Shown here one piece after another: positions 53,313-64,000 of a stretch of DNA of 64,000 nucleotides; positions within the stretch are counted from its first letter, which is position 1, and each line of letters begins with the position of its first letter. The notes below the pieces were generated by a model. The model did no database searches, was not told the DNA's origin, and saw only the letters and a program-made list of their open reading frames with translations. A program made the position numbers and the translations under genes. Source of the DNA: Rachicladosporium sp. CCFEE 5018 (Eukaryota > Ascomycota > Dothideomycetes > Cladosporiales > Cladosporiaceae); assembly GCA_002077045.2 (NCBI GenBank), contig KZ111200.1:1-64000 (forward strand), given 5' to 3'.

Positions 53313-53868
53313 TCCCCAAAAGTCCTGCCATAGTGTCGATGGGCGAAGCGCCGTTCCGCTCCGCCCCTCCCAGACGTCTCCGAACGATGCTCCCGTCTGG
53401 TTGCTCTAGGCTCTATCGACCGTCTGCGTCTCGTGGTTGCGCTGTCTGGTCATGATGCGTATGTTGTCTTCGATCTCTTCAGATGATCGCAAGGGTGTTA
53501 CTCAACCGCTCTGACGATCAGCGAATAGTCCAAGCGTACTACCGCTCTGCTTGTCGTTAAGACCGGTCGTGCAATCTTTCTTGTTCTTGACAGCGCATAC
53601 TTGCACGAGAGTCGAGGTGGGAGAAAGATGTACGCTGGGAAGACAATGTCGTTTTGCATGTGCTCGTGCACGCTGCATTGGCCCCGCTTTCTTGACCCAC
53701 GTTAGTTGAATCTCCCCAGGGCTTCTGCTCCTCTCCAGCTTCCTGCGGTGCGCCCCAAGACCACCCTGCGACCAGAAAAGTATCTGTGCTTCCAACTTTT
53801 TTGGAACCGCGAGACATAGAACCACAAAAGGCTTCAGTTTATTACAGCGATATGTCTTCGTCTACAGC
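53313..53868. other. No gene recognised
   Basis: Short frames only. It may hold the divergent promoters of the flanking orphan genes and 5' exons of the gene that follows. Confidence 0.35.
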
Positions 53869-54636
53869 TTGTTCGAACATAGCAGTAGACCACATGATCC
53901 AGCAGCTGTCATTGCGACACAACTTCCTGTGGGTAAACCTCTTCCTCATTATTATGGTGAAGTTTTCGACCATGTTGTTCAATACGCGAGACAGGATATT
54001 CGGGCACTCGAACCTGACGAGATCAATGTCACCAAGCGACTGGCTGAACCGTGCGGCGTTCCTGGAGGAACCTTGGTCTTATTGCAGCAGCCTGTAGAAA
54101 CCCATGAGTTCTGCGGAGGAACAGCTGCTACTATCCACAGCTGCAAGACTCCACAAGAGCTACACAACATCTTTCACACTGTTTCTCATGTTACCGTGGC
54201 CATTGCTGACCTCGATATCCTCGACACACAGCCGTTCGTTCGACCTTCCGATGGTAAGAGACTTGACCCGTCACTCCGGAAACAATTGCAGCTTCATCTA
54301 CTCAAGACTATCAGAGCGCGTAGTCCTGCAGTAGTCATGTGTGCACCTCGGTCGTTCGATGAGGCTGATCCCTTGGAGTGCTTCGCAAGACTTGGTGTGG
54401 GCAAAACGATGCCGGAGAGCCACAGTGCAGAACACGGGCAACCGTACAGAGTGAACGCTTTCCACCCATCCTACGCGCTTAACTTCTATCCGTTGGAGCC
54501 CGACTTCAGGTGATTGCTGCCCCTCGAAGCGATCCATGTCTGCAGACAACACAGCGGTGATTGGGTTGAGGAGGATTGGATGCACGAATTTAGAGAGCGC
54601 TGCAGAGTCACTTGCACCACGCTCTCCAGTACTTGA
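53869..54636 (+). CDS. Orphan protein (LPVGKPLPHYYGEVF ... YRVNAFHPSYALNFYP)
   Basis: The frame is open from before 53869 to a stop at 54511 and reads like one conserved protein: LPVGKPLPHYYGEVFDHV, GTAATIHSCKTPQELHN, VTVAIADLDILDTQPF, SPAVVMCAPRSFDEAD and YRVNAFHPSYALNFYPLEP. A donor at the end (GTGATT) and a short intron of about 44 nt would add SGDWVEEDWMHEFRERC before a stop at 54634-54636. The start lies upstream, probably in another exon, because 53869 is not ATG. The IADLDILDT, MCAPRSF and NAFHPSYALNF blocks look like a compact enzyme or binding fold, but I cannot name it. Confidence 0.45.
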
Positions 54637-54671
54637 CATCCTCCTCGCAAACTCTGTTGGACACTACTGAC

Positions 54672-55321
54672 ATGGTTACAGGTGAAAGAGCGCGAAAAAG
54701 TAACATCCCTGACGATCGTCTAGAAGCTGCCATCCATAGCATAAGAGAAGCCGTTATCTATATTACGGCATCTACCGACCTGGCTTTTCCAGAGAATTTG
54801 AAGGCGACCAACTCAAAAGAAATATATCACAAGTGTCTGCAGAGTGATGTAGGTCAAAAATATGACAAGCTCGCACTATCCTTATAGGAGGTAAGCCGCT
54901 TGCACACCGAGACTTCTGCGCACATCGAGGATCAACGACTGCGGATGAAACTGCAAAGAGAGTTGCGTGCCAAGCTAGAAGCGCAAGAGTAAGATACTCA
55001 GCTCAATTGCGCTTCGATTCCTGGGTCATTTCCTATGGTAATGAGAGTGGGCGGATGTGTTCTAAACACGAAGCCTTGGACGACAGGCAGATACTATGCG
55101 CGCTTCATTGACCACAACTTGATCGGTTCCCATTGCCCGTATCTCTATCACTGGCGTCAGACATTGACAGAGTGCGTGAGAGATATGAACAATGCTTGGA
55201 CGTGTATTACACACTCAGCGATTGGAGGACTTCTTTCGAAGAACTCAAGGCAGATTCGCTTGACTGCGCAGTCAACATCGAACTACAACTTGAAAACTGC
55301 AGAGAAGAGTTACTCATCTAA
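54672..55321 (+). CDS. Possible coiled-coil orphan gene
   Basis: From ATG 54672 the frame reads VTGERARKSN, LEAAIHSIREAVIYITAST and KCLQSDVGQKYDKL, hits TAG at 54885, and continues in the same frame as HIEDQRLRMKLQRELRAKLE. A later segment (about 55155-55321) reads DIDRVRERYEQCLDVYYTL and VNIELQLENCREELL, preceded by a CAG acceptor. The helical, charged composition is consistent across the pieces. It is either a three-exon gene or a pseudogene with one amber codon. No family recognised. Confidence 0.35.
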
Positions 55322-55813
55322 GACCAACAATGGCTGGGCTTGTGCAGCTTCAAGTACGGTTATTTATGGTTCACACTATTTCTTGTCCGAAGTCTGTGGC
55401 CACCTAACTTAGTCAATATGGTTCGATTCGATATTCTACTATCCCGCTATACAGATCCAAGCGGGTTGTTGCTGTGAATAGAATCAAGGAGGAACGTCGT
55501 AGCTAGAAGCACAGCTGAAGACTCCTTCCTCTATACTGAGTGGAAACTGCTCGTTACGATTCCCGGAATTGAGGACGAGGAAGGGGAAAGTATCGAGGAA
55601 GTTACATCCGAGATTGAGAGTGATTGTATTATCGTAGCGGGTAGTGAAGCGGTTTCGAGATACAGGGTTTAGAATCTTGTCCGACTTCAGGGTCATTGAC
55701 GTTAGGCAAGTAGACGGCCGGACCAATTTGTTGATCCGATGAATTCGGGGCAGCGACCCGGAATGCAGGAAGTGCTATCTAAGAGATATCTATTCGCTGC
55801 TCAAAGCCAGTGA
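55322..55813. other. No gene recognised
   Basis: The reverse frame 55484-55726 has no domain. Otherwise empty. Confidence 0.35.
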
Positions 55814-56185
55814 TCACTTCTTCAGGTTCTTCTCGAGATCGTCAAAGCGGTTGTTCACCACCTCTTCCGGATCTCCTTCATCGACAGGCATGTCGGCCTG
55901 CGACCAAACCTCATGCGAGTTCTTGTCCGCGAGAGTTTTGAGTGTTGGGTTGTCCGCGCCCTTATTGACCTGGAACTTGTAGCGCTTGAACCTTTTACCG
56001 TCTTTGACAATTGTGTCGGCGTTATCGAGGCGAACCCCAATCTTTTGGTCATTGTTCCCAGCCTGTGTAGGGGCCGCTCTAGTGCCAGGTGTGCCTTCGC
56101 CTCTAACAAGTTTCGCCACTCGAGATGGGCTCGCCAATACCCAAGTCTTGAGACCCTTGAGGGACTCCTTCAATGCTTGACTCAT
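55814..56185 (-). CDS. Small basic orphan protein, 123 aa
   Basis: Single frame from ATG 56185: MSQALKESLKGLKTWVLASP, a Gly/Pro/Thr-rich linker, VRLDNADTIVKDGKRFKRYK and an acidic end (VDEGDPEEVVNNRFDDLEKN). There is no signal peptide or membrane segment. It could be a small nuclear or cytosolic protein. No family recognised. Clean start and stop, but no independent support such as introns or homologues. Confidence 0.4.
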   Translation of the reverse strand: MSQALKESLKGLKTWVLASPSRVAKLVRGEGTPGTRAAPTQAGNNDQKIGVRLDNADTIVKDGKRFKRYKFQVNKGADNPTLKTLADKNSHEVWSQADMPVDEGDPEEVVNNRFDDLEKNLKK

Positions 56186-56273
56186 TGTCGCTACTTCCAA
56201 TCAGAGGCATTCTAGTAAGAAGTTTTGATGGCCGGGAACACGTACATAGAGATCTATTCACGCTTCCATATCG

Positions 56274-56483
56274 TCAGTAAGATGTAATAAGATGATTGAT
56301 ATCTGGAACAATACACACTGACTTCGTGATGCACTTCTCGAAATTCTTTATCGATCGTTCTTGAAGCTTCGTCAAGAACGAGTAGTCATCTATATACGGT
56401 GACTCTGCTGTGATGGGCGCTATCAAAACGCATGTGTACGCGGGAACTGCAACGTACCCAACCGTTCTCCGATCACTATGCAT
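56274..56483 (-). CDS. Short reading frame, 69 aa
   Basis: Reads MHSDRRTVGYVAVPAYTCVL and LTKLQERSIKNFEKCITKSV with ordinary codon use. It lies immediately upstream of the 123-aa gene in the same orientation and might be an exon of it or of a lost gene. Weak support. Confidence 0.2.
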   Translation of the reverse strand: MHSDRRTVGYVAVPAYTCVLIAPITAESPYIDDYSFLTKLQERSIKNFEKCITKSVCIVPDINHLITSY

Positions 56484-56785
56484 CTGCAGGACAGTATGGA
56501 GGATAGGACGTGACCATCATCTAACGGCTTCCAGATAAAGCACATGTGGGCGAATGAGAAATGAAAGTGTTAGGCTACACGCTACATGCTCATCAAGTCA
56601 CAGGGCGAGCGGCGTGTGTGCGGACGCCCAGCCCCGCATAATTGCACTGATTGGCCATTGGTCCCGCTTGGCTGCATACGTCACAAGCCGTCTCGTGTGG
56701 CAGCCGCCCTCGCGCCCCTAACACATACCTGTACTTGTACACGCGCAGTGAGACCCAATCAATACAGTCACCTAAGCACAGGGCC

Positions 56786-58681
56786 ATGAATCGCTTGAAC
56801 CGCCGCCTTCGAGCCAGGAAGATAGCAGCGGCAAAAGGGGCGCAATTATGTTCAGCACTTGAGTGGTTATCGCCTCATGCGACCGCATCTGGCTCGGCCA
56901 CTCTAAGGAAAGTGCATAGTTCAACATCAACGCAATCCTCAAACAGCCCGAACCAGATGCAAAGTCCGTTTGTCAAAGCCTACTCAATGCGGATAATGGA
57001 TACCAACATAGGAACAGATTTGTCATGCACTGCAGATATTTTCAACTTTACGAAAGGTCGTTTCGTGACTAACGAGCAACACGAGCTGGCGCAACGCCAT
57101 CGCACATTCAACGTTCGTGAGCTCGCACAGCACGCAGCACGCTCCGTAAAGGCCGGTCGCTGCCTCAGCATCAGGAAGTACCCCGATGGCATGTACAACA
57201 GAGTACTGCTGCTCTCCATGGATAATGGAAAGGAAGTTGTTGCCAAAATACCAAATCCGAACTCCGGTCAGCCGCATCTCACCACTGCAAGCGAGGTTGC
57301 AACAATGAAATTCGTGAGTCTACCATCATGGTTGCACAGAGCATGGTCTGATATATGACAGGCTCGCGAAGTACTTCGCACACCACTGCCTGAAGTATAT
57401 GCATGGAGCTCGCGGGCGCAGGAGACTCTCGTTGGTGCTGAGTTCATTTTGATGGAGAAAATGAATGGTGTGGAGCTCGAACACTTCTTGCCAGGGATGA
57501 AAATTCAAGACAGGCTAGAGGTCGTGAAAGCTATCGCTGAGTACCAGAAATCCTGGGCGTCTGTCTCGTTTGACAAGTTTGGAAGCCTCTACTTTGCCCA
57601 AGACGTTGATGGGCTCGCTTCGTCGCCATTGACTTATCTCGATCGTGAGGGCCGGAAAGTGAACGACTCAAGATTTGTCGTTGGACCCTCAACAGGACGC
57701 GAAATGTTCGATGATGGCAGAGCCGATATTCTGTTTGATCGGGGTCCATGTAAGTTTTGAGCCATTATCTGTACCGGACTTGAGTTGACCCGATTAGGGA
57801 AATCGTTGGAGGACTACCATGCCGCCATTGGGGGGAGAGAGATTGCATGTGTGCAACACATCTCACAACTCCCCTTATCTCCTGTGACTCTGCGTGGTCC
57901 TGGGCTTTATCAGCCAACACGTGAGAAGAAAACACACGCCCTCAGAACATATCTCAAGCTATTCACACACCTTCTGCCCGCCGATCGATGCTTGGGGTCA
58001 CCCCATCTCTGGCACGGCGACCTTCACGCAGGCAATATCTTCGTCGATCCATCCAATCCCACTCAGATTGTAGGGCTGATCGATTGGCAATCCACCGAGT
58101 TATCTCCTTTATACTTTCAAGCTCGTCAGCCTCATTTTATAGACCACGAAGGGCCAACCATGCATGGTCTCGAACGCCCCACCTTGCCCTCTGGTTTCGC
58201 TCAGCTTGATGGCGGCGAAAAGAGGGCAGCGCAGGCCTTGTTCTATCAACAATCCCTCTGCGCATTATATAGGAGAATCATGCATCAAAAATGTCCAAAG
58301 GTTTTCGAATGTCTCGAGTTTCAGGGGACCTCAGCATTCGCACTTCTTCTTCTCGCGCGCAACATACTCATCGATGGAGAAGCATCGTACATGGCGCAAG
58401 CTTGCGAACTGGAAAGCATTTGGGACACCCTTCCTGGAGCTCAAGGCGCTGTCTACCCCCTTTCCTTCTCAGACGCAGATATCGAGGCAATCCAAGCGGA
58501 CGTGGAAAGTGCAGCGATAGGCATGGATGCGATGCGGAGGATGCGCGAGAGCCTAGGAGACCTCTTCCCAGAACACGGGTACGTGTCGCCTGATCGACAC
58601 CAGGAAGCAGTGGATGCTATATTCCGGACAAGGGCTCAGGTGCTATCTGATGTAGTCGAAAGCGAGTGTAATTATCAGTAG
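56786..58681 (+). CDS. APH/choline-kinase-like phosphotransferase (AIM9-like)
   Basis: Start ATG 56786. Exons 56786-57313, 57362-57749 and 57798-58681 sum to 1800 nt, a 599-residue protein. Both introns are 48 nt with good signals (GTGAGT and GTAAGT donors). The first 65 residues are Arg/Ser-rich and could act as a mitochondrial targeting sequence. Kinase landmarks: NRVLLLSMDNGKEVVAKIP (ATP-binding Lys), GAEFILMEKMNGVEL, the Brenner-type catalytic loop LWHGDLHAGNIFVD and the metal-binding VGLIDWQST. The C-terminal 200 residues are helical. This is the fungal aminoglycoside-phosphotransferase family that includes Aim9 of yeast; the substrate is unknown. The gene appears intact, unlike most of its neighbours. 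Confidence 0.85.
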
Positions 58682-59585
58682 ATGACGCGCGTGAATCGAG
58701 CGCGCTTGTTTGCAGATCTACTAGCCTGTTGTCACATTCTCAGGGTAAGCGTTGGGGTTGATTCAATTCGGAGTTGTGGATCACGATTCGAAGAATAACG
58801 TATATGAGAACGCAATACTAAGCGGGTTGACAGTGTTAGGCACATGCGTAGAGAAGAATGGACAGGTTCCCGCCATATTCCACACGCCCACTTTAGCCTG
58901 GACGATCACCACAATGCGAGTTATTATTATTCGACGACCTACTATAATACTGTGGGGCGTTGCGTCACGATTCCAAAATTCCGGCGCCGGATCGCAACAT
59001 GCACTGCCTAAAAGCGTCGTGATTGAAATTCGGGGCTGCATGCATGAGTAACGTCTATTCAGAACGCATCGGATCGATCACTTTCCACTGCTTTCAACTC
59101 AGGTGAAAACTCTGAGAGTGTCAGCATTTTTCGAAGGAAGCACTCGGCCTTTACACGATATCAAACGCCATGCACTCGGTGAAGCGGCCCAAAGTTTGGC
59201 CCGGCAAGCATACTAACCCACAGCGGCGATGATCCCGGTCGTCAATCGCAACAAGGACAAGGGCTTGACTCTCATCCGGCTTCTTCGTGAAGATTAGTGC
59301 AATAAAGCACTCCTGCTCCGACGGAGTATCCGCCAATGTGTCAACTCTGAATTCTGCCCGTTCGAGGCCCGAGATTATCGTCGTTCCAACTGATCCCGGC
59401 GGCACAACACAGCTCGGAGCGCCTATTCTCAGACGAGACCCGGATTGGACATAATCAGGTTTATCCTGGCCTGTTGTCCCGCACGTGACGGAGAGAAGTT
59501 CAGAAACAAGTTCGAAACTGTCCTAGTCCGAGTCGACGTCATATAACGCGTCGAAGCGCAAGACTCCTCGAACAGACCCCCATGA
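58682..59585. other. No gene recognised
   Basis: Possibly the decayed C-terminal part of the HET pseudogene that lies next to it (reverse frame 59151-59405), otherwise no support. Confidence 0.35.
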
Positions 59586-61048
59586 CTATGTCGGCGCGGC
59601 AAATTTGGAAGGTGGGAAATGCGTTGCCTCTCCCGACTCCACCTGCTTGCGTACCAACAGAGCGCCACTGGTAGGCTGACCTCCCAAGATCCAGCACAGT
59701 ATGTCTTTGAGGCCCTTTTCAGAGAACGTAGAAGCAATCCCAGCAAGAGCTAGGAAGACGTCTGTGTCATCACTGAGATCAGCTTGAGAAAATGCCATGG
59801 TCAACTCCATCCAGTCGAAGATCACATAAAAGCGTTCAGCGCCCTCATCGGACAACACCTTGAAGATATTCTGCTGTATGTAATCAGGGTACAGGATGTT
59901 GACGGTACCACAAGCGCAGCGAGCATCATGTCGACATTCCCATATCAGGTCCTGGGCTGTGAAATGGAGTATGCGCCGGCTCAGGACGAGTTCCTGCGAT
60001 AACCATTTCCCCGTTGCCAATGGGTATTGTGTGTTTAGATCTATATCCAGTTGTGATGAGGAGAAAGACTCATGCTGAAATGGCCAACTCTAGAGATCGA
60101 TTGGAAGTAAGCCTGGTTGACCTCCATTTTCAAGGGCAGGTCAAACACCCGTTTCCTGGGTATCCAGCAACCGCCACGGCCATCTTGAGCGGACATGACG
60201 GGGAACTGTTAGTGCAGCACCTTTATAGATAGCCCGCATCCTTGGGACCTCCCTTGCTTTGTCCTGGTTATCGTCTTGGACGATGCAAAGAGAATCGATC
60301 CAGAGATACTTTTCTCCCAGACGTCTACCTATAGCGTCATGGAAAGTCTGTGATAAGGTGATAGTCTCGATACCGATCTCGTGTCTCTCGATATTTTCGT
60401 CGACAGTCTTGAGAGGTTCGTGTTCTCCAGGCCCCAAGCATGACTGTGCGCAACAAAGTCTGGTGGCGCGATAACATCACATTCCAAAAACTGGATGGTA
60501 TGGGAGGAGCCTAGCGACTCTTGGCCGATAGATAGCAGTCTTGTCGAGCCCTCGGTTTATTTGCGCGCGTTACAAACGTCATGCTTTAGTCGACATGTAG
60601 CACACCAGCTTGCAATGAGATCGTATGCGTCCCTACTTTCTGGCTCGATACTACGATGCGTGAAAGTGTCTATTTCGTCTTGGATGAAGGGCCAAGGTAC
60701 TCATTCGTCTAGCATGTGGCCGTCAGAAAATTGGACCCGTGTCAAGGATAACTCGGCAGTCCCACATACCCCCAGTTTTGCACAGCTCGAATTCGCCGAT
60801 CCACATCCATTGTCGACTTCCATCTCTGAGAGTGATGAGTGACTCAACGATGAGACGGAAACCAACAGAACGTATGCAGAGTCAGGGCACATTATACGGT
60901 CCAGCACAATAATCGTGCAGTAGCAGAAGTACCTCGCAGACAAGTCGGCAGCCAGTACTGCACAGCCCTGGTCTTTTCCTCTGATGAGCTCGATCAAGCG
61001 AACCCTTTCCGCCCGGCGTGTGGAATGACTGGCATCATGATCACACAA
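59586..61048 (-). pseudogene. HET-domain (heterokaryon incompatibility) protein, disrupted
   Basis: Reverse strand, in order: an N-terminal segment with WCATCRLKHDVCN, a TAA, then IQFLECD and VAHSHAWG. After a one-base frameshift near 60435 come EPLKTVDENIERHEIGI, LSQTFHDAIGRRLGEKYLWI and DSLCIVQDDNQDKAREVPRM, the core of the HET domain. Further down, after more breaks, WLSQELVLSRRILHFTAQDL, IWECRHDARCACGT and LSDDTDVFLALAGIASTF match the usual C-terminal half. HET proteins trigger cell death on fusion of unlike strains. Here at least three lesions remove function. Its N-terminal end lies about 120 bp from the 3' end of LINE copy 5. Confidence 0.8.
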
Positions 61049-61172
61049 GTGAAGCTTCTGACACGAGAGGAATTGGATATGCGTTGTAGGAATGGTCTGA
61101 GCTAGTGTAGTGGATGATTCTACTCTATATTGGAAAGCGTTTACTGAACGTCAGTCATACTTGCCAGGCAGT

Positions 61173-64000
61173 GAATGAATGAATGAATGAGTTTACACCG
61201 CCCGGCGCTTGCACTTAGAGGGCTCTATCTGTATTACATGATCACTGCCTCACTTTCATTTCAAATGAATGTAAGCCCATCCATTTGGTCTTCCTCCATT
61301 CTCCTCTCCTGCTCAGTTCTGCTTATGGTTTGCGGGAGCTTGTACTGTAGTTAGTTGGTACCCGTAGTCTTTGGAGTTACTTCTCCAAGTGTTCATCATC
61401 CTATCGTCGGCAAATGAAGCATTACCTGCTGTTGGCACGAGGGTATGCGTAGGTTAGGTAGGCGGGTGGTCAGTTTAGTCTTGCATGCCTTGCGTGTTTT
61501 GTGTACCTTGTGTGTCTTGAGTGCCTTGGGAAGTCATCTGCGTGTCGAGACGGCCTGTAGCTATCGCAAAATTAATGCTCATTTGGACTGCGTTCATGTC
61601 TGGTGACCAGTCCTTGTCGTTTTGTTCCGTCTTGCCCCCTAGGAGCTAGGACAAATTGCCCCGTCTTGTCTCTGCCAGTTGGCGTAGCTGCCGTCGCTGT
61701 ATTTCTCATAGCTTGCATCGGAGTAAGAAGCGCTCCACCGTTTCTTTCTCTTGTCCGCGTGCGCATTGGTCTGTTGCCACTGCGTTGATTCTGTATATGT
61801 AGCTATTTAGTCGTGACATGCCGGTACGGAGCTGCGCTAGGATGCTTGCTTGTCTACGCTTCAGAGAGTTGCAAAGAAGACGGGTATGGGGTCCCGGTAG
61901 ACCCGTGTCAATGCGGCGTAGATGTTGGCCAGTCTTGGTAAACATTCTGCGAGGTCTTGATCTCTTCTTCTGCTCGTTGATTACCGTCGACTTTGCTGAC
62001 TTCAAGTGTAGGTTCCATATCTGGCCCTTTCCTGTAGCCTTCCGGGCTGCCGCCTTTGCCTTTGGACCAAGCTCAAACTCCTGACTAGACGGCGTCCACT
62101 GTAGGCTTACCACGTTCTTGCGTCCCCCTAGGTAGCTCAGTTCTTGGTGGATTTGCCAGATAGTCGCTTGACCAGACTGGTGTTTTGGTCTACTGATTGC
62201 TTGAAGTGCGCCTCGATCGCTCGAGAGGATATGGATCCTCCGTGTATGTGGTTTCGGTATAAGCCATAGCAGAGCTGCTGATATTGCTGCTAGACTGGCT
62301 ACATATGGGTTTTGTTCAGCTCGTGGCCCAAGCGTAGTTGAGAGTGTCTTGTCCTTGCCATTGTATAGGGTCGCCTCTGTGTCATAGATAGCAACTCCCA
62401 TTCCTACAATGTTGTTCCTTGCAGATGAGCTTACTGCAATGCGAATGCCAGTTGTCAACATGGCCATGCTCAATGCCTTAGCCGCGTCTGGTTCGATGCT
62501 AGCTGCTGTTCGGCGCTCCCAGGGTGCTAGTGTGTAGGGTTTGATGACTTCTAGTCTGTCCACTCTTGCTTTCTGACATAGGATTGACATCATCTGTAGT
62601 GGTGACACAAATCTCCTCACCTTTCTCTTCACCTTCAGTCTTGTCAGTGGATTGGACTGCGGCAGTGTGCGTATGTTGATCCAAAGCTTATCAGCCCTTG
62701 TACTATGTCGCTCATGGACTGTTTGTACACCTGCCTCTACCTCTGCTATAACCGTGCTCACAGTGCAAAAGCAGCGTATTATGGCCTGGGCTCCAATCCT
62801 CTGTACCCTGTTGAAAGCTGCCTTGGCTGTATTGCACGTATGCATCCACACACTTGATGCGTAGTCAACAGTTGGCGTAACTGTAGCCTCAAACAGCCTT
62901 CGAGCTATTTTTGGTGAGAGGCCGCGGAGTCGTTTTAGCGCCATAGCTGCTTTCAGGCCTCTTGTTGCCGCGCTTGCTACGTGCTGCTTATACCGGAGTG
63001 CGGAGTCCATCACTACACCTAGGACCTTGGTGCTATCAACGGGTTCCATTTGCTTTCCCTTGACTGTAATTGGCGTGTTTTCAATGCGGGCCGGGCTTCG
63101 CGTGAAGTGGATAAAGGCGGTCTTGTCTTCCTCAAAGGTAGCTCCACTTCGCCTCTCCCAGCTTATTGCCTCATCCACAACATCTTGAATACCTAGCCGG
63201 TTGGAAGTTGCTGACGTTCCTGTGACCCATGCAGTGTAGTCGTCCACAAATGCAATCGCTCCTCCATTCTTATCAAGCTGCCGCTGCACCAGATCCGCAT
63301 TGAAGAAAAGGAACCGAATTGGCGATAATGGTGAACCTTGTAGTAGGCCTGCCTACTGCAAGGCGATCCTTACAGATCCTTGGCCGTTTACTGTTACTGT
63401 CGCAGAGCGATTTGTACAGAACGCCTTGATCCAGCTAACCAGCTTTGTAGGGATGCCTCTGGACCGGAGCCTCTCGGTAAGCCTCTCCTTACAAACTCCG
63501 TTATACGCTCCCTTAACATCAAAACTAACCATGCTAAGGACCTTCTTGCTTCGCCATGCCTGGTAGATGTGTTCCTGGAGGAGAATGAGCGCCTGTTCTG
63601 CCGACCGCTTCTTCCGTGCTCCGAAGTGGTTTGTTGGTAGGAGCCCATAGGTCTCGGCTACGTATGAGATTCTCTTAGCAACGGTTGCTTCCAGGATTTT
63701 CCCCAGGGTGCAAAGAAGGGAGATTGGTCGCCAGGCCTTGGCTATTGTGTAGTCGGCTTTGCCAGGCTTGTTCAATAGAATGATCTTTGCCGTCCTCCAT
63801 TGCTCCGGTAGCTGGCCGGTCTCAATTGACGTCTGAAAGAGGTAGAGAACCCTCTTTCTCACTACCGGCCAGATCTGCTTCCATACCATTGCTGGCAGCC
63901 CGTCGTCGCCTGCTGCCTTCCATGGCTTGGCTGCAAACACACATCTCTCGACTTCCTCCATAGTGCGTTGGGGCATGTCTACTGGCTCCCTCTGAGGCCG
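61173..64000 (-). mobile_element. Tad-type LINE, copy 5 (continues beyond window)
   Basis: A reverse-strand copy with its 3' end at 61173, marked by (ATTC)n as in copy 4, then a 3' UTR and ORF2 up to the window edge in the reverse transcriptase. Many blocks are nearly identical to copy 4 (for example KAWRPISLLCTLGKILEATV), but the 3' half is more diverged. Confidence 0.92.
61706..63976 (-). pseudogene. LINE ORF2 (reverse transcriptase to zinc finger), copy 5
   Basis: The reverse transcriptase continues from beyond the window: GDDGLPAMVWKQIWPVV, LLNKPGKADYTIAKAW and SWIKAFCTNRSATVTVNGQ. A TAG at 63353-63355 interrupts it where copy 4 has CAG (LQ-stop-AGLLQGSPLSP), then the AFVDDYTAWVTG catalytic block and the RNase H-like region (HILSSDRGALQAIS, VVSLQWTPSSQEFELG) are open. 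The C-terminal zinc motif has CARGQEKETVERFLLRC, with Arg replacing one Cys neighbour, and ends early at 61706. Useful as a reference because it retains sense codons where copy 4 is broken. Confidence 0.9.

Noticed and set aside
1..64000. tRNA or rRNA genes
   Set aside because: I looked for B-box-like GGTTCGAATCC strings and rRNA core words and saw none convincing; a covariance search would be needed to be sure.

Overview
The window is nuclear DNA of a filamentous ascomycete fungus. Protein genes carry short introns (about 45-70 nt) with GT...CTRAC...AG signals. The recognisable families are fungal accessory families (HET, OrsD-like, GH62, DUF7924, DUF3638, HeLo-like, CorA-like) and fungal transposons (Tad-type LINE, hAT, Fot1/pogo). 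Telomere repeat is (CCCTAA)n. A Dothideomycete is a guess from general character only. The sequence is an assembled scaffold with a 100-N gap (12713-12812) and a 20-N gap (30932-30951).

Left part (1-30931). A 5'-partial WD40 gene is followed by a broken member (2322-5746) of an uncharacterised coiled-coil family, and ankyrin and MFS remnants. The MFS remnant is fused to a LINE copy at 10397. Next come a DUF3638 NTPase remnant, the first gap, and a second member of the coiled-coil family (12813-15452, reverse) whose intron positions and phases match the first. A second LINE copy lies beside a DUF7924 (PD-(D/E)XK-like) gene with tandem coiled-coil repeats. Then follow hAT and YTH remnants, a tandem pair of an unnamed gene family (24548-26251), an intact secreted GH62 arabinofuranosidase with a Thr-rich tail, and a third LINE copy running into the second gap.

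Right part (30952-64000). It opens with about 16 telomere repeats in the orientation of a left chromosome end, joined directly to a 5'-truncated but otherwise long LINE. This looks like a true chromosome terminus scaffolded internally. Beyond it is a subtelomere-like accessory region: a helical plus membrane protein (36897-38136), a hAT remnant, an RNase III-like pseudogene, a kinase, a small Cys-rich protein, a HeLo-like N-terminal-domain protein, a CorA-like membrane protein with frame problems, an OrsD-like zinc-finger pseudogene, an intact Fot1/pogo element with TIRs and TA duplications, several orphan genes, an intact APH-like kinase, a HET-domain pseudogene and a fifth LINE copy running off the window.

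The non-LTR element is the main architect: five large copies and two tiny 3' tails. All four copies that show the junction share an 8-nt ORF1-stop/ORF2-start overlap. Most copies and many host genes carry nonsense changes, several compatible with repeat-induced point mutation. The host genes do not form a metabolic pathway. Their common theme (HET, HeLo-like, CorA-like, kinase, ankyrin, WD40) is fungal non-self recognition and signalling plus lineage-specific orphans, as expected near chromosome ends.
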